64,000 bases of DNA from an uncultured Eubacteriales bacterium (GTDB taxonomy: Bacteria > Bacillota > Clostridia > Christensenellales > Borkfalkiaceae), in contig CAJLRM010000007.1 in the NCBI GenBank assembly GCA_905209085.1, positions 1 through 64,000 of the forward strand, read 5' to 3'. The translations under genes and the position numbers were made by a program. This document shows positions 56,063-64,000 of this stretch, piece after piece. Within the stretch, counting starts at the first letter, position 1, and each line of letters opens with the position of its first letter. A model generated the notes under the pieces. It saw only the letters and a list, made by a program, of their open reading frames with translations. It searched no databases and was not told the DNA's origin.

Positions 56063-56242
56063 TTAAAATCTTAGCAAAAATTGAAAAAATTGATTTTGAA
56101 ATCGCTTTTTTTTCCGTGAAAATGGAATGAAATAAAAAAAACTTATAGATGATATAAGCAAAAAGAGGGGGCTTTGAGTCAAAACGCCTCCAATAAGGAA
56201 AAAAACGGAAAAGACGTCGGCTGTTCGACGTTAAAAAAAGGT

Positions 56243-56528
56243 GAAATTTCTCGCCGTATCGCTAAGTTTTGGCATGAAAAAGACAAATAAAAAATGTTTA
56301 GCATAATTGTATAAAATATTGCATAAAAAGAGGCTGCCGATCGCGGGCGCAAAAAAATTTCAGAGTCAGGCAAAGCGTGTCGACGCAACGCGGGCGCAGA
56401 GCTTTTTCGGCAAGTTTTGCGTCAAATTGTTCCCGCTCTTCGGGCGAAGAGGCACTGATACTCTCTCCCGGCTCCTTGCCCGGCGAAAATCGCTCTCTGT
56501 TCTCTTTGATTTTGTCTGTGTGCGCCGA
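56243..56528 (-). pseudogene. Possible gene remnant (coding-like open frame without start)
   Basis: A minus-strand frame stays open for about 95 codons. It begins like a soluble protein (TDKIKENRERFSPGKEPG, then SPEEREQFDAKLAEKAL) and ends in hydrophobic stretches. No ATG, GTG or TTG with a ribosome site lies near its beginning, which abuts the aldose epimerase terminator. I do not recognise the family. It may be a decayed gene end, or chance. Confidence 0.2.
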
Positions 56529-56529
56529 T

Positions 56530-56569
56530 AAAAAAAGAAACGTTCCCGTCCGTAAAGACGGGGCGTTTC
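56530..56569 (-). terminator. Rho-independent terminator of the aldose epimerase gene
   Basis: On the minus strand GAAACG-CCCCGTC / GACGGG-CGTTTC forms a stem with a 6-base loop, followed by TTTTTTT. It lies about 160 bases past the epimerase stop. Confidence 0.8.
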
Positions 56570-56726
56570 TATTTAAGCGGTCGGGAAATTGTCGCGCGGG
56601 TAAAACGTATTTCTAAAAACGCGTCTTGTCCGCGCAAAAAGAGGAATTTCTGAATTTTTCGATTAGGGGCGGTGGCGGCGCGTTTCTATGTCGTTTCTCG
56701 GTCTTGCGCCGCTTTTCAATACAAAC

Positions 56727-57605
56727 TCATTCGGAAAGTTCGATGCTCCAAGTCGTCTGATAGACGCCGCCCGCCCTGAGATGGTTCATGTCCGCTTTGT
56801 TTTCCAAAGCGTCGATTTTTCCGTCCGTCGCAGGCAGAGCCGACCACGGTTCCACGCAGACAAAGGGCGCGTCCGTCTTGGGCGTGTGCCAGATTCCGAG
56901 ATATTTAAAATCGGGATAACGCAAGGTGACGGAGCGGGAATCCGCCTTGTTTTTCAAAGAAACGCTGCGGCAGGTATTTCCCAAAATGACGGCGTCGTTA
57001 TCGAACAACTCGTGCTGCAAGGGCAGGCGCGTGCCGTTCGTGAGAGGCAGCGGGAGCGTTTCTCCCGTCATGAACTTTTTTTCCGACAGCGTATGCAGAG
57101 CGACTCTCGTCTGCTCGGTAAATTCGAGATAATAGTTTTCAAAGTTTCCGTGCGCGAAAGGAACGTTAAAACCGGGATGACCGCCGAGCGCGAAAATAAG
57201 TTCCTTCTCGTCGGTGTTTTCCACTTTGTAGGTGATTTCCAGTTTTGCGCCTTTGATTTCGTAAGAGATGGTAAAAACAAAGCGGAAGGGATAGGCTTTC
57301 AGCGAGTCCTCGTCTTCCGTAAGGCGAAACACGAGTTTTGTCGCGGTGCGGTCGGCGAGCTGGAAGGAACGATAGCGCGCTATGCCGTGGCAGAGTAGAG
57401 AATAGTTGTTGCCCGCATAGGTATAGGTGTTTTTATACATTCTCCCGATGATGGGGAAGAGGTTATATGCCCTGCCCGACCAATAGGCGGCATCTCCCTG
57501 CCAGAGATATTCCGTTTCCGTCGTCTTGGAATAGACCGACTGCAATTGTGCGCCCGAAGTGTCCGCCGCTATTTTCAGGACTTTGTTTTCAATGGTGTAA
57601 AGCAT
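56727..57605 (-). CDS. Aldose 1-epimerase family protein (LacX/GalM-like)
   Basis: A 292-residue cytoplasmic mutarotase-fold protein, predicted to interconvert alpha and beta anomers of hexoses or hexose-6-phosphates. Visible family features: the opening TIENKVLKIAADTSGAQLQSVY, NLFPIIGRM, the catalytic-region His in LLCHGIARY, the second His in LGGHPGFNVPF, and the C-terminal catalytic-Glu region CVEPWSALP. Length is typical of the LacX subgroup (about 290). ATG 57605 follows AAAGGAG; longer upstream frames have no such site. The gene is separated from pnuC by 200 bases and that gene's terminator, so it has its own promoter. Exact sugar specificity is unknown. Confidence 0.92.
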   Translation of the reverse strand: MLYTIENKVLKIAADTSGAQLQSVYSKTTETEYLWQGDAAYWSGRAYNLFPIIGRMYKNTYTYAGNNYSLLCHGIARYRSFQLADRTATKLVFRLTEDEDSLKAYPFRFVFTISYEIKGAKLEITYKVENTDEKELIFALGGHPGFNVPFAHGNFENYYLEFTEQTRVALHTLSEKKFMTGETLPLPLTNGTRLPLQHELFDNDAVILGNTCRSVSLKNKADSRSVTLRYPDFKYLGIWHTPKTDAPFVCVEPWSALPATDGKIDALENKADMNHLRAGGVYQTTWSIELSE

Positions 57606-57686
57606 CTTTTTCTCCTTTCGCAAAATCTTTTTTATTATTTTATCATAAACCGGCGCTTTTGTAAAGGGACGGAAATTAAATTTTTT

Positions 57687-57718
57687 ATAAAAAACGGACG
57701 GAATTTTCCGCCCGTTTT
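57687..57718 (-). terminator. Terminator of the pnuC gene
   Basis: AAAACGG-CGGAA / TTCCG-CCGTTTT forms a near-perfect stem with one mismatch. On the minus strand it is followed by TTTTTTATAAAAAA. It lies about 90 bases after the pnuC stop. Confidence 0.75.
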
Positions 57719-57805
57719 CGCATTCCGCGTTCTCGACTTTCCCAAACGTCTGCTCCCGAACGTATAAGAAGAGAGGAAACGCTTGCGTTTTATCGGATTG
57801 AAGAC

Positions 57806-58579
57806 TTAGGGACGGTTTTGTCCTTCGCCGGAAAGCGACGTTTTTTCTTCCGCGTTCTGCCGCCGGCGCCTTTTTCGCCAGGCGAGAAAGCCGTATACGT
57901 CGTTGATGAGAAAAACGACGAACGTAATGAGGGTGGGCAGGGAGGAAACGCCGTAATGATAGACCCGCAGCCCCCATAAAATCAACAGAATGATATCGTT
58001 GACGATGAAACAAACGGCATAATATTCGCTGCGACGAAGCATGAGATAGGCGGCGGATACGCTCGATACGAGGGAAATCGTGCTGACGATGAGTTCGTCT
58101 GTGCCCAGCGCTTTCAGCAGAAAATAAAAAGCGACGGTAACGATGCAGTCCGCCATTCCCAGGAGGAGATATTCCCGCGCGCGAAGGGAGTTGATTCTCA
58201 CTTCCGCAGATTCGGGATCGCGGCGGTGGCGTATCCAGGATACGATACAGGCGACGTGAATGGGAATCATCAGGAACAGATATATGAGCATTTCGCCGTA
58301 ATACCTCGATTGATAGGATACCACGGAATAAAAGACGGCAAAAACGATGCTCAGATATTGCGCGACGGGATTGCCTTTCGCCGTGAAAATTACGCAGACG
58401 ATTCCGAAAACGGAGGATAAAAGCGACCAGGGATTTTTCTCCTTGCCGAGAAAAAATATCGTCGCGGTGGCGGCAAGGCTTATGGAAAGGAGCAGAATTT
58501 CAAACAGATTCCATTTTCCGAAAAATTTTCGGACGGCGGAACGAAAGGCGGCGTTTTTTGCCGCGGGAGCGTGATTCAT
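57806..58579 (-). CDS. pnuC: PnuC-family nicotinamide riboside transporter
   Basis: A 257-residue integral membrane protein with about seven predicted helices. Family features are AKGNPVAQYLSIVFAVFYS near residue 68, the YLFLMIPIHVACIVSWIRHR segment, and the helix VNDIILLILWGLRVYH. PnuC proteins carry nicotinamide riboside, a NAD precursor, by facilitated diffusion. ATG 58579 is chosen because AAGAAGGG lies upstream and the longer frame has no transport-like start. A basic/acidic tail of about 20 residues follows the last helix. No NAD-pathway gene or recognised riboswitch lies nearby. Related family members carry thiamine or riboflavin, so the substrate is not certain. Confidence 0.9.
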   Translation of the reverse strand: MNHAPAAKNAAFRSAVRKFFGKWNLFEILLLSISLAATATIFFLGKEKNPWSLLSSVFGIVCVIFTAKGNPVAQYLSIVFAVFYSVVSYQSRYYGEMLIYLFLMIPIHVACIVSWIRHRRDPESAEVRINSLRAREYLLLGMADCIVTVAFYFLLKALGTDELIVSTISLVSSVSAAYLMLRRSEYYAVCFIVNDIILLILWGLRVYHYGVSSLPTLITFVVFLINDVYGFLAWRKRRRRQNAEEKTSLSGEGQNRP

Positions 58580-58735
58580 AAAAACCCTTCTTTTGCAAAG
58601 ACTACCAAAGAGAAAAAAGTATATTACAATCGGTTTCGATATTGCGATTGCAACGTTTTTCATTGTATCATATCCGGGAGAAAAAGGCAAGTAAAAGTCC
58701 GTTTGAAGGTAAAAACGAGGAGTTGTAAAAAATAA

Positions 58736-58820
58736 GTTACACTTGTAACAAAGAAAAGACTTATTTATTACGATTTTGTTACAAAATAATGCGGTTTTTT
58801 TTACAAGCAAGGCTTATGAT
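58736..58820 (+). promoter_or_regulatory. Pho-box array and promoter of pstS
   Basis: Hexamers close to the PhoP/PhoB box TT-A/T-ACA recur on an 11-bp grid: TAACAA 58746, TTACGA 58768, TTACAA 58779 and TTACAA 58801. A palindrome GTTACA-CT-TGTAAC lies at 58736-58749. A TATGAT box at 58815-58820 is a reasonable -10 with no good -35, as expected for an activator-dependent promoter. pstS starts 33 bases further. Confidence 0.65.
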
Positions 58821-58852
58821 ATAGGCACAAAGCAACAAGGAGATAAAAAATT

Positions 58853-59692
58853 ATGAAATCGAGAAAATTCATGGCGGTTGCAATGGCGGCAATCTCAATC
58901 GGTACGATGGCGGCGTTTGCTTCCTGCGGCGGCAACGACAATTCGGGTTCGTCAGAGAAAAAGAGCTTGAACATCACGGGCAGTTCGTCCGTTTCCCCTT
59001 TGATGGGGAAGCTTGCGGACGCCTATAAAAAGGAACACGGCGACGTTAAAATTACGGTTACGACCAGCGACTCGGGTACGGGCGTCAAAGACGCGCAGAG
59101 CGGACTCAACGATTTCGGTATGGCTTCCCGCAACTTGAAGACTTCCGAAACGGGCGTCGTCAGCAAGCAGATCGCCACGGACGGCATCGCGCTCATCGTA
59201 AACAAAGAATCCGCCGTAGCGAACGTGACGTCCGAAGAAGTTTACGAACTCTATGCGAACGGGACTGCCATTCAGTCCGCCATCACCGCGGGCATCACCC
59301 GCGAATCGGGCTCGGGCACGAGAGATGCTTTCGGGGAACTCATTAAAAATTCCGAGGGGAATACTTTAAAAGCCCTGACGACGCTTGCGAGCGTCATTAC
59401 CCAGCAGGGAAGCACCGACGCCGTCAAGACTTCGATTGCGGGAAATGTGAATCAGATGGGATATATTTCCCTCGGCTCCATGGACAACACGGTAAAGGCT
59501 CTTCAATTCAAGGGCGTGGACGCCACGGTAGCCAACGTCAAAAACGGTACCTATGAACTTTCCCGTCCTTTCAATATCGTCTATCAGTCCGAGGATAAAC
59601 TCAGCGACGTTGCCAAAGCGTTTATCGAGTATATCATGAGCGCGGACGGGCAGAAAATCGTCGAAGAGGAAGGATATATCACGGTTGCGTAA
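58853..59692 (+). CDS. pstS: Phosphate-binding lipoprotein PstS
   Basis: A 279-residue extracellular phosphate-binding lipoprotein feeding the Pst importer. The signal peptide ends in FASC (C25). Phosphate-contact motifs of the family are present: TGSSSVSPLM near residue 41, SDSGTGVKDAQSG near 76, ASRNLK near 95, and RESGSGTRDAF near 149. It is followed by the permease, ATPase and PhoU genes. AAGGAG precedes the ATG. The upstream Pho boxes imply induction under phosphate shortage. Confidence 0.95.
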   Translation: MKSRKFMAVAMAAISIGTMAAFASCGGNDNSGSSEKKSLNITGSSSVSPLMGKLADAYKKEHGDVKITVTTSDSGTGVKDAQSGLNDFGMASRNLKTSETGVVSKQIATDGIALIVNKESAVANVTSEEVYELYANGTAIQSAITAGITRESGSGTRDAFGELIKNSEGNTLKALTTLASVITQQGSTDAVKTSIAGNVNQMGYISLGSMDNTVKALQFKGVDATVANVKNGTYELSRPFNIVYQSEDKLSDVAKAFIEYIMSADGQKIVEEEGYITVA

Positions 59693-59746
59693 GCAAAAGG
59701 GGCCGATACGGCTCGGCAAATTATTTCCGCTTAAACGGTAGGCGTC

Positions 59747-61783
59747 ATGAAAAAATTTTTATCACAGGGCAGGAAGGAGGCGGCGATTGCCCCCGCTTCG
59801 CGCCAATCCAACGAATCGAATACGGAAAAATCGGCAAAGGTACTCTTCTTTGTCTGCGCCGCGTTTTCCATTGTCGCCGTCTTTACGATCGTCTTTTACC
59901 TTTTGTATGTCAGCATTCCCGTCTTTCGGGAAGTAGGTCTGTTTAATTTCCTGTTCAAACGGATTTGGGCGGGAAGCCACTGGTCGGACGGCCTGCTTCC
60001 TTCCGAGGACGCTTTCGGCATCTTCCCCGCGATCGTTTCTTCTGTCGTCGTCACCGCGGGCGCCGTGCTGATCGGCGGCTTTTTAGGCGTCTGCGCGGCG
60101 ATCTTCATGGTCCATTATTGTCTGAAAAAAATAAAGGGGATTTACGTACAGCTCATCAATCTCCTGGCGGGGATTCCCTCCATCGTCTACGGCTTCGTCG
60201 GATTACAGGTGCTTGTTCCCCTGCTGCAAAAAATATCCGGCGCGCAGTCGGGAATGGGACCTCTCGCCGCCGTTCTCGTGCTCTCCATGATGATCCTGCC
60301 CACCGTCGCCTCCATCTCCAAAAACAGCATCGAAGCGATCCCCAAAGAATATTACGAAGGCGCGCTGGCGATGGGGAATACGAAAGCGCAGGCGGTGTTC
60401 AAAGTCTGCGTTCCCGCCGCCAGAAAGGGGATCTTTTCCTCGCTGATTCTCGGCGTCGGAAGAGCCGTAGGCGAAACGATGGCTGTCCAGATGGTCATCG
60501 GCAATTCCCTCAATTGGTTCCCCACGGGGCCTTTTCAGGGCGTGTGCACGCTCACGACGCTCATCGTTTCCGAAATGCCCTATTCCGCGGGCTTGTGGAA
60601 TCAGGCGCTGCTTGCGGTCGGCTTCATATTGCTTTGCTTCATCCTGCTCATCAATGTGGCATTGGGACTCATGCAGAGGGAGAAAAAAGGCGGCGATTCG
60701 CTCTTTTCCAAAAGACTGAAAGAACGGACGGAGGCGAGAAGGACACCCTATGAATTTCGCCAAGGCGGAGCCGTTCAGGAGGGCTTTAAATACGTCTGTA
60801 TTTCTTTGGCGTATGCCGTCATCGCGGTGCTCGGCGTCATGGTAATCTTTATCACGGTGAAAGGCATTCCCAATCTGACTTGGAATTTTATGTTCGGCAC
60901 AGCCACGAATTCCAACGCGACGCTGAAATCCGCCTTCGTTTCCACGGCGATGACGATCGGCATGACGCTGCTGATCGCGCTGCCGATAGGGATCGGAGCC
61001 GCCATTTTTCTCAACGAATACTCCAAGAAGGGAAGCAAACTGATCAAATGTATCCGCCTCTTTATCGATACGCTCTCGGGAATCCCGTCCATCGTTTTCG
61101 GCCTCTTCGGGATGGTATTCTTCGTGGAAATTTTAAAAGTGCGCTGCATTTTGGCGGGGGCGCTGACGATGGTGCTGATCATTCTGCCCACCATCATCCG
61201 CTCCACGGAAGAGAGCTTGCGGGAGGTGTCCGACAGTATGCGCGAAGCGTCGCTCGCGCTCGGCGCTTCGAAAGTGAGGACGATTTTCAAGATCGTGCTG
61301 CCCTCCGCTTTGAGCGGCATCGTCACTTCGGTGATTTTGAGCGTAGGCAGAATCGTAGGCGAATCGGCGGCTTTGATCTATACGGCGGGCGCCACGTACT
61401 TGCAGCCGGACGGATATTTGTCGCCGGGGTCTACGTTTGCCGTACTCATGTATAATCTGTCCAGCTCGGGCATTACCGACGAATTCGGGCAGACGAGCCT
61501 TCAAAAAACCTATGCCACCGCGTTCGTTCTTCTCGTTATCGTCGTATGCCTCAACTTATTGGTCACCTTATTGGAAAAGAAAATCAAGAGGAAGATGTCG
61601 GGCGATTCGAAAGTCGAAAAACACAGCAAGCCGAAAGCGAAAGAAAAAGAGGAAGCGGGCGAAGAAACGACGGCGCCCGCGGAAGCGAAAGCGACGATTT
61701 TTTCGGGCCGCGCAACGGACACGGCGAGCGGCGGGAGGAGTGAGAGAATTTACAGAGGAAAGGAAGGGAAACAGACGATATGA
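59747..61783 (+). CDS. Fused phosphate ABC permease PstC-PstA
   Basis: A 678-residue membrane protein that contains both permease subunits of the Pst system in one chain. The PstC half spans about 28-312 with EAA loop [20 protein letters not shown] cytoplasmic linker of about 35 charged residues joins it to the PstA half (about 345-610), which has EAA loop [19 protein letters not shown]. The C-terminus has an unusual hydrophilic Lys/Glu/Ala tail of about 65 residues. No stop or internal ribosome site was seen at the junction, so this is a real fusion, not two genes. Its stop overlaps the pstB start (ATGA). The ribosome site before ATG 59747 is weak. Confidence 0.93.
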   Translation: MKKFLSQGRKEAAIAPASRQSNESNTEKSAKVLFFVCAAFSIVAVFTIVFYLLYVSIPVFREVGLFNFLFKRIWAGSHWSDGLLPSEDAFGIFPAIVSSVVVTAGAVLIGGFLGVCAAIFMVHYCLKKIKGIYVQLINLLAGIPSIVYGFVGLQVLVPLLQKISGAQSGMGPLAAVLVLSMMILPTVASISKNSIEAIPKEYYEGALAMGNTKAQAVFKVCVPAARKGIFSSLILGVGRAVGETMAVQMVIGNSLNWFPTGPFQGVCTLTTLIVSEMPYSAGLWNQALLAVGFILLCFILLINVALGLMQREKKGGDSLFSKRLKERTEARRTPYEFRQGGAVQEGFKYVCISLAYAVIAVLGVMVIFITVKGIPNLTWNFMFGTATNSNATLKSAFVSTAMTIGMTLLIALPIGIGAAIFLNEYSKKGSKLIKCIRLFIDTLSGIPSIVFGLFGMVFFVEILKVRCILAGALTMVLIILPTIIRSTEESLREVSDSMREASLALGASKVRTIFKIVLPSALSGIVTSVILSVGRIVGESAALIYTAGATYLQPDGYLSPGSTFAVLMYNLSSSGITDEFGQTSLQKTYATAFVLLVIVVCLNLLVTLLEKKIKRKMSGDSKVEKHSKPKAKEKEEAGEETTAPAEAKATIFSGRATDTASGGRSERIYRGKEGKQTI

Positions 61784-62565
61784 AAACGATCGACAAATTT
61801 ATATTCGGCAACCATGTCGCCATCGAGATCAGGGAAATGAATCTTTTTTACGGGGATTTTCAGGCGTTGAAAAATATCGATATGACCATCCCCGAAAAAC
61901 AGATAACGGCGATGATAGGTCCCTCGGGCTGCGGCAAATCCACTCTCTTGAAATCTCTCAATCGCATGAACGATCTGGTCGAGGGGTGTAAAGTGGAAGG
62001 AGTCATCCAGATCGGCGGACAAAACATCTATGAAAAGAGCCTGAATCTCGCCATGCTCCGCAAAAACGTCGGCATGGTGTTCCAGCGGCCCAATCCCTTC
62101 GCCATGAGCGTTTACGACAACGTGGCGTACGGTCCGAGAACGTTCGGCATTCGGAGAAAGTCCGATCTCGACGGCATCGTGGAAAATTCCCTCAAAGGCG
62201 CGGCGATGTGGAACGAACTCAAAGACCGTTTGGGCAAATCCGCGCTCGGTCTTTCCGGCGGACAGCAGCAGCGCCTTTGCATCGCGCGGGCGCTCGCCGT
62301 CGAGCCGCAGATCCTCCTGATGGACGAACCCACTTCCGCGCTCGATCCCATCTCGACGGGGAAGATAGAGGAACTGTGCACCGAATTAAAGAAAAATTTT
62401 ACCATCGTCATGGTAACGCACAATATGCAGCAGGCGGCGCGCATTTCCGATAAGACGGCGTTTTTCCTCCTTGGAGAAATGGTGGAAATGGGCGGTACGC
62501 AGCAAATATTCTCCGTTCCCAAAGACAAGCGGACGGAGGACTATATCACGGGGAGATTCGGCTGA
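61780..62565 (+). CDS. pstB: Phosphate ABC transporter ATPase PstB
   Basis: A 261-residue ATPase that powers phosphate import with the fused permease. Walker [11 protein letters not shown]-loop VFQRPNPF, signature LSGGQQQR, Walker [14 protein letters not shown] and H-loop VTHNMQQA are all intact, and the spacing is exactly that of PstB. The ATG overlaps the permease stop by 4 bases, so translation is coupled. phoU starts 4 bases after its stop. Confidence 0.97.
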   Translation: MKTIDKFIFGNHVAIEIREMNLFYGDFQALKNIDMTIPEKQITAMIGPSGCGKSTLLKSLNRMNDLVEGCKVEGVIQIGGQNIYEKSLNLAMLRKNVGMVFQRPNPFAMSVYDNVAYGPRTFGIRRKSDLDGIVENSLKGAAMWNELKDRLGKSALGLSGGQQQRLCIARALAVEPQILLMDEPTSALDPISTGKIEELCTELKKNFTIVMVTHNMQQAARISDKTAFFLLGEMVEMGGTQQIFSVPKDKRTEDYITGRFG

Positions 62566-62569
62566 TACT

Positions 62570-63229
62570 ATGCGCACGACTTATTTAAGCGAGTTAAAAG
62601 AACTGAAAATGAATATGTTGCAGATGGGGTCCGACATCGAAGACGCCATCAAAAACACCATGAAAGCCCTCCGCACGGACGATCTTATCATGGCGCAGGA
62701 AGTCATCAACAAGGACTGCATCATCGACGACGCGGAACGCACCATCGAAAATCTGTGTTTGAAGCTGCTCCTCACGCAGCAGCCCGTGGCTACCGATATG
62801 CGTATGATCTCCTCCGCTTTGAAGATGATAACGGACATGGAAAGGATCGGCGATTTCGCGGCGGACATCGCGGAAATTATCACGAAGGGAGGACGGACGG
62901 GAACCTCTTACAATATCGACTTCGTGGACAGAATGGGGGAAGCGGTGATCCGCATGGTGGACAGCGCCGTGCTTTCCTTCACGAATACGGATTTGGACCT
63001 CGCCAAACAGGTCTGCAAGGCGGACGACGAAGTGGACGGTTTGTTCAACGGCGCCAAAAACGCTCTCTTCGACTGCATCAGAAAGGACGAACAATTCGCC
63101 GAACGCGCCCTCGATTTGATGTTGGTTTCCAAGTACCTCGAAAGGATCGGCGACCACGCCACCAATATAGCGGAATGGGTGATTTTTTCCATCACGGGAG
63201 TTCATGTCAATACCGAGAACGGATATTGA
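62570..63229 (+). CDS. phoU: Phosphate signalling protein PhoU
   Basis: A 219-residue cytoplasmic all-helical regulator made of two PhoU three-helix repeats (about 10-100 and 115-205). The metal-binding acidic clusters ERTIEN, DMERIGDFAADIAE and KYLERIGDHATNIAEW are clear. PhoU restrains the PhoR/PhoB response and Pst activity when phosphate is plentiful. ATG 62570 is chosen because it gives the family's usual start (TYLSELKELKMNM) and lies 4 bases after pstB; the longer frame overlaps pstB. Confidence 0.95.
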   Translation: MRTTYLSELKELKMNMLQMGSDIEDAIKNTMKALRTDDLIMAQEVINKDCIIDDAERTIENLCLKLLLTQQPVATDMRMISSALKMITDMERIGDFAADIAEIITKGGRTGTSYNIDFVDRMGEAVIRMVDSAVLSFTNTDLDLAKQVCKADDEVDGLFNGAKNALFDCIRKDEQFAERALDLMLVSKYLERIGDHATNIAEWVIFSITGVHVNTENGY

Positions 63230-63237
63230 TAACCTGT

Positions 63238-63271
63238 TATCGATAAAAAACGCAAAATTCGATATTTTTTT
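63238..63271 (+). terminator. Weak terminator after phoU
   Basis: TATCGA pairs with TCGATA across a 15-base loop and is followed by seven T residues. The stem is short, so some read-through into the cotransporter gene is likely. Confidence 0.4.
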
Positions 63272-63278
63272 GAAATTT

Positions 63279-63331
63279 TTACAATTTTATTACAACTTTG
63301 AGGTGACATTCGCCGCGAGGTATTATATAAT
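63279..63331 (+). promoter_or_regulatory. Pho box and promoter of the Na/Pi cotransporter gene
   Basis: Two identical TTACAA hexamers (63279-63284, 63290-63295) lie exactly 11 bp apart, matching the direct-repeat Pho box. They sit upstream of GTGACA (63303-63308), a 17-base spacer and TATAAT (63326-63331). This predicts a phosphate-starvation-inducible promoter. Confidence 0.72.
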
Positions 63332-63392
63332 TAAAAAGGTAAAAGGAAAGAGTTGTATAATACGGGTGTAATGTTTTTACAAGGGAGTAATA

Positions 63393-64000
63393 ATGGATTA
63401 CGTATATTCGGTGATTAAGATTCTCGCGGGCTGCGGGGCTTTTCTCCTCGGCTTCAAGCTGCTTTCGGACAACATGGAAAAGTTGGCGGGCAACAGTTTG
63501 AAGTCTTTGTTCAACAAGACTTCCGAGAAGAAGCTGGTGGGCGTGGGAATGGGCGCCGTGACGACGGCGGTCGTGCAGAGTTCCGCCGTGACGACGGTCA
63601 TGGTGGTCGGCTTCGTCAACGCGGGGATCATGTCATTGAATCAGGCTGCGGCTGTCATTATGGGCGCCAATATCGGCACCACGATCACCGCGCAGATCGT
63701 CGCCTTGCAGGCATTGGACATTCAGACTTTTTTCATGGCGCTCGCCTTTATCGGCATGGCGCTCGAAATGTTTTCCAAAAACGATAAGGTAAAGATCTGC
63801 GGGCTTGCTCTGGCGGGGCTGGGGCTTGTCTTTATAGGGCTCAGCGTCATGTCGGGCGAGATGGTGTATTATAAGGACGACGTCAACGTGCAGCGCTTTT
63901 TGACGGCGATCGAAAATCCCTTTTTATTGCTTGCGTTCGGCATCGTGCTCACCGCGCTGGTGCAGTCGTCCAGCGCCGTGACCTCGGTGATCATCACCAT
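63393..64000 (+). CDS. Na/Pi cotransporter family protein, 3'-truncated by window edge
   Basis: The first 202 residues of a membrane phosphate carrier of the NptA / Na_Pi_cotrans family. The two inverted repeats that mark the family are visible: TTAVVQSSAVTTVMVVGFVNAG near residue 50 and LTALVQSSSAVTSVIIT at the end of the window, with MGANIGTTITAQ between them. ATG 63393 follows AAGGGAG. The gene continues past base 64000; bacterial members often carry a C-terminal PhoU-like domain there. The upstream Pho box and the preceding pst-phoU genes indicate a shared phosphate response. Confidence 0.92.
   Translation, partial: MDYVYSVIKILAGCGAFLLGFKLLSDNMEKLAGNSLKSLFNKTSEKKLVGVGMGAVTTAVVQSSAVTTVMVVGFVNAGIMSLNQAAAVIMGANIGTTITAQIVALQALDIQTFFMALAFIGMALEMFSKNDKVKICGLALAGLGLVFIGLSVMSGEMVYYKDDVNVQRFLTAIENPFLLLAFGIVLTALVQSSSAVTSVIIT

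Larger units (their letters stand above)
55863..56726. other. Intergenic: promoter of the giant LRR gene, degraded coding-like stretch, terminator
   Basis: About 860 bases. From left to right: a 165-base untranslated leader and consensus promoter for the giant lipoprotein gene (minus strand), an AT-rich stretch to about 56330, and a more G+C-balanced stretch 56240-56530 with an open minus frame that looks protein-like but has no start. The terminator of the aldose epimerase gene (56530-56569) and about 150 bases without visible signals complete it. Confidence 0.55.

Noticed and set aside
1..64000. tRNA, rRNA, integrase, transposase or phage genes
   Set aside because: I looked for tRNA-like cloverleaf ends, rRNA cores and recombinase motifs and saw none; absence is by eye only and a tRNAscan/ISfinder run would be decisive.

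Overview
The window looks like a chromosomal segment of an uncultured, gut-type clostridial bacterium. The inference rests on monoderm-style lipoproteins with Ser-rich spacers, InlB-type (Flg_new) repeats and BspA-like LRR_5 repeats, a class III (Firmicutes-type) fructose-1,6-bisphosphatase, an OppABCDF operon, Pho boxes of the Bacillus/Clostridium kind, and SD-led starts. The Christensenellales/Borkfalkia neighbourhood is my best guess and is not proven. No tRNA, rRNA, CRISPR array, integrase or IS element was seen.

Layout. 1-4310 (+): 3' part of a CPC-type heavy-metal P-type ATPase, then a GNAT acetyltransferase fused in frame to an RdgB/HAM1 nucleotide-sanitising pyrophosphatase, then a YfcE/MJ0936-like phosphodiesterase. 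4311-5608: 1.3 kb without a convincing gene but with structured RNA candidates and two strong terminators. 5609-16849 (+): a 2628-residue secreted subtilase carrying PA and LRR_5 domains, followed by two lipoproteins with InlB repeats. 16911-24390 (+): a peptide ABC importer (oppA-B-C-D-F) plus a small membrane protein. 24478-26418 (+): fbp.

26681-44608 (-): a convergent block headed by a MoxR / DUF58 / BatA-like / VWA operon. It runs on into a second, chimeric VWA lipoprotein, an LRR_5 lipoprotein and a 1684-residue lipoprotein. The chimeric gene was evidently produced by a local tandem duplication that joined the signal peptide and leader of the LRR lipoprotein to the middle of the big VWA protein, and it was then truncated. 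45009-55862 (-): a single 3617-residue lipoprotein made mostly of LRR_5 repeats, behind a consensus promoter. 56727-58579 (-): a LacX/GalM-type aldose epimerase and a PnuC transporter. 58853-64000 (+): a phosphate regulon with pstS, a fused pstC-pstA, pstB, phoU and the start of a Na/Pi cotransporter; 11-bp-phased TTACAA Pho boxes lie before pstS and before the cotransporter.

Themes. The cell invests heavily in outward-facing proteins: a protease, LRR/InlB adhesin-like lipoproteins and peptide uptake. That fits a host- or polymer-associated gut life in which the protease produces peptides and Opp imports them. The most unusual unit is the MoxR/DUF58/VWA operon with its duplicated VWA lipoprotein and LRR lipoprotein downstream. 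It may be an envelope-assembly or surface-complex system whose composition I do not recognise as a named one.
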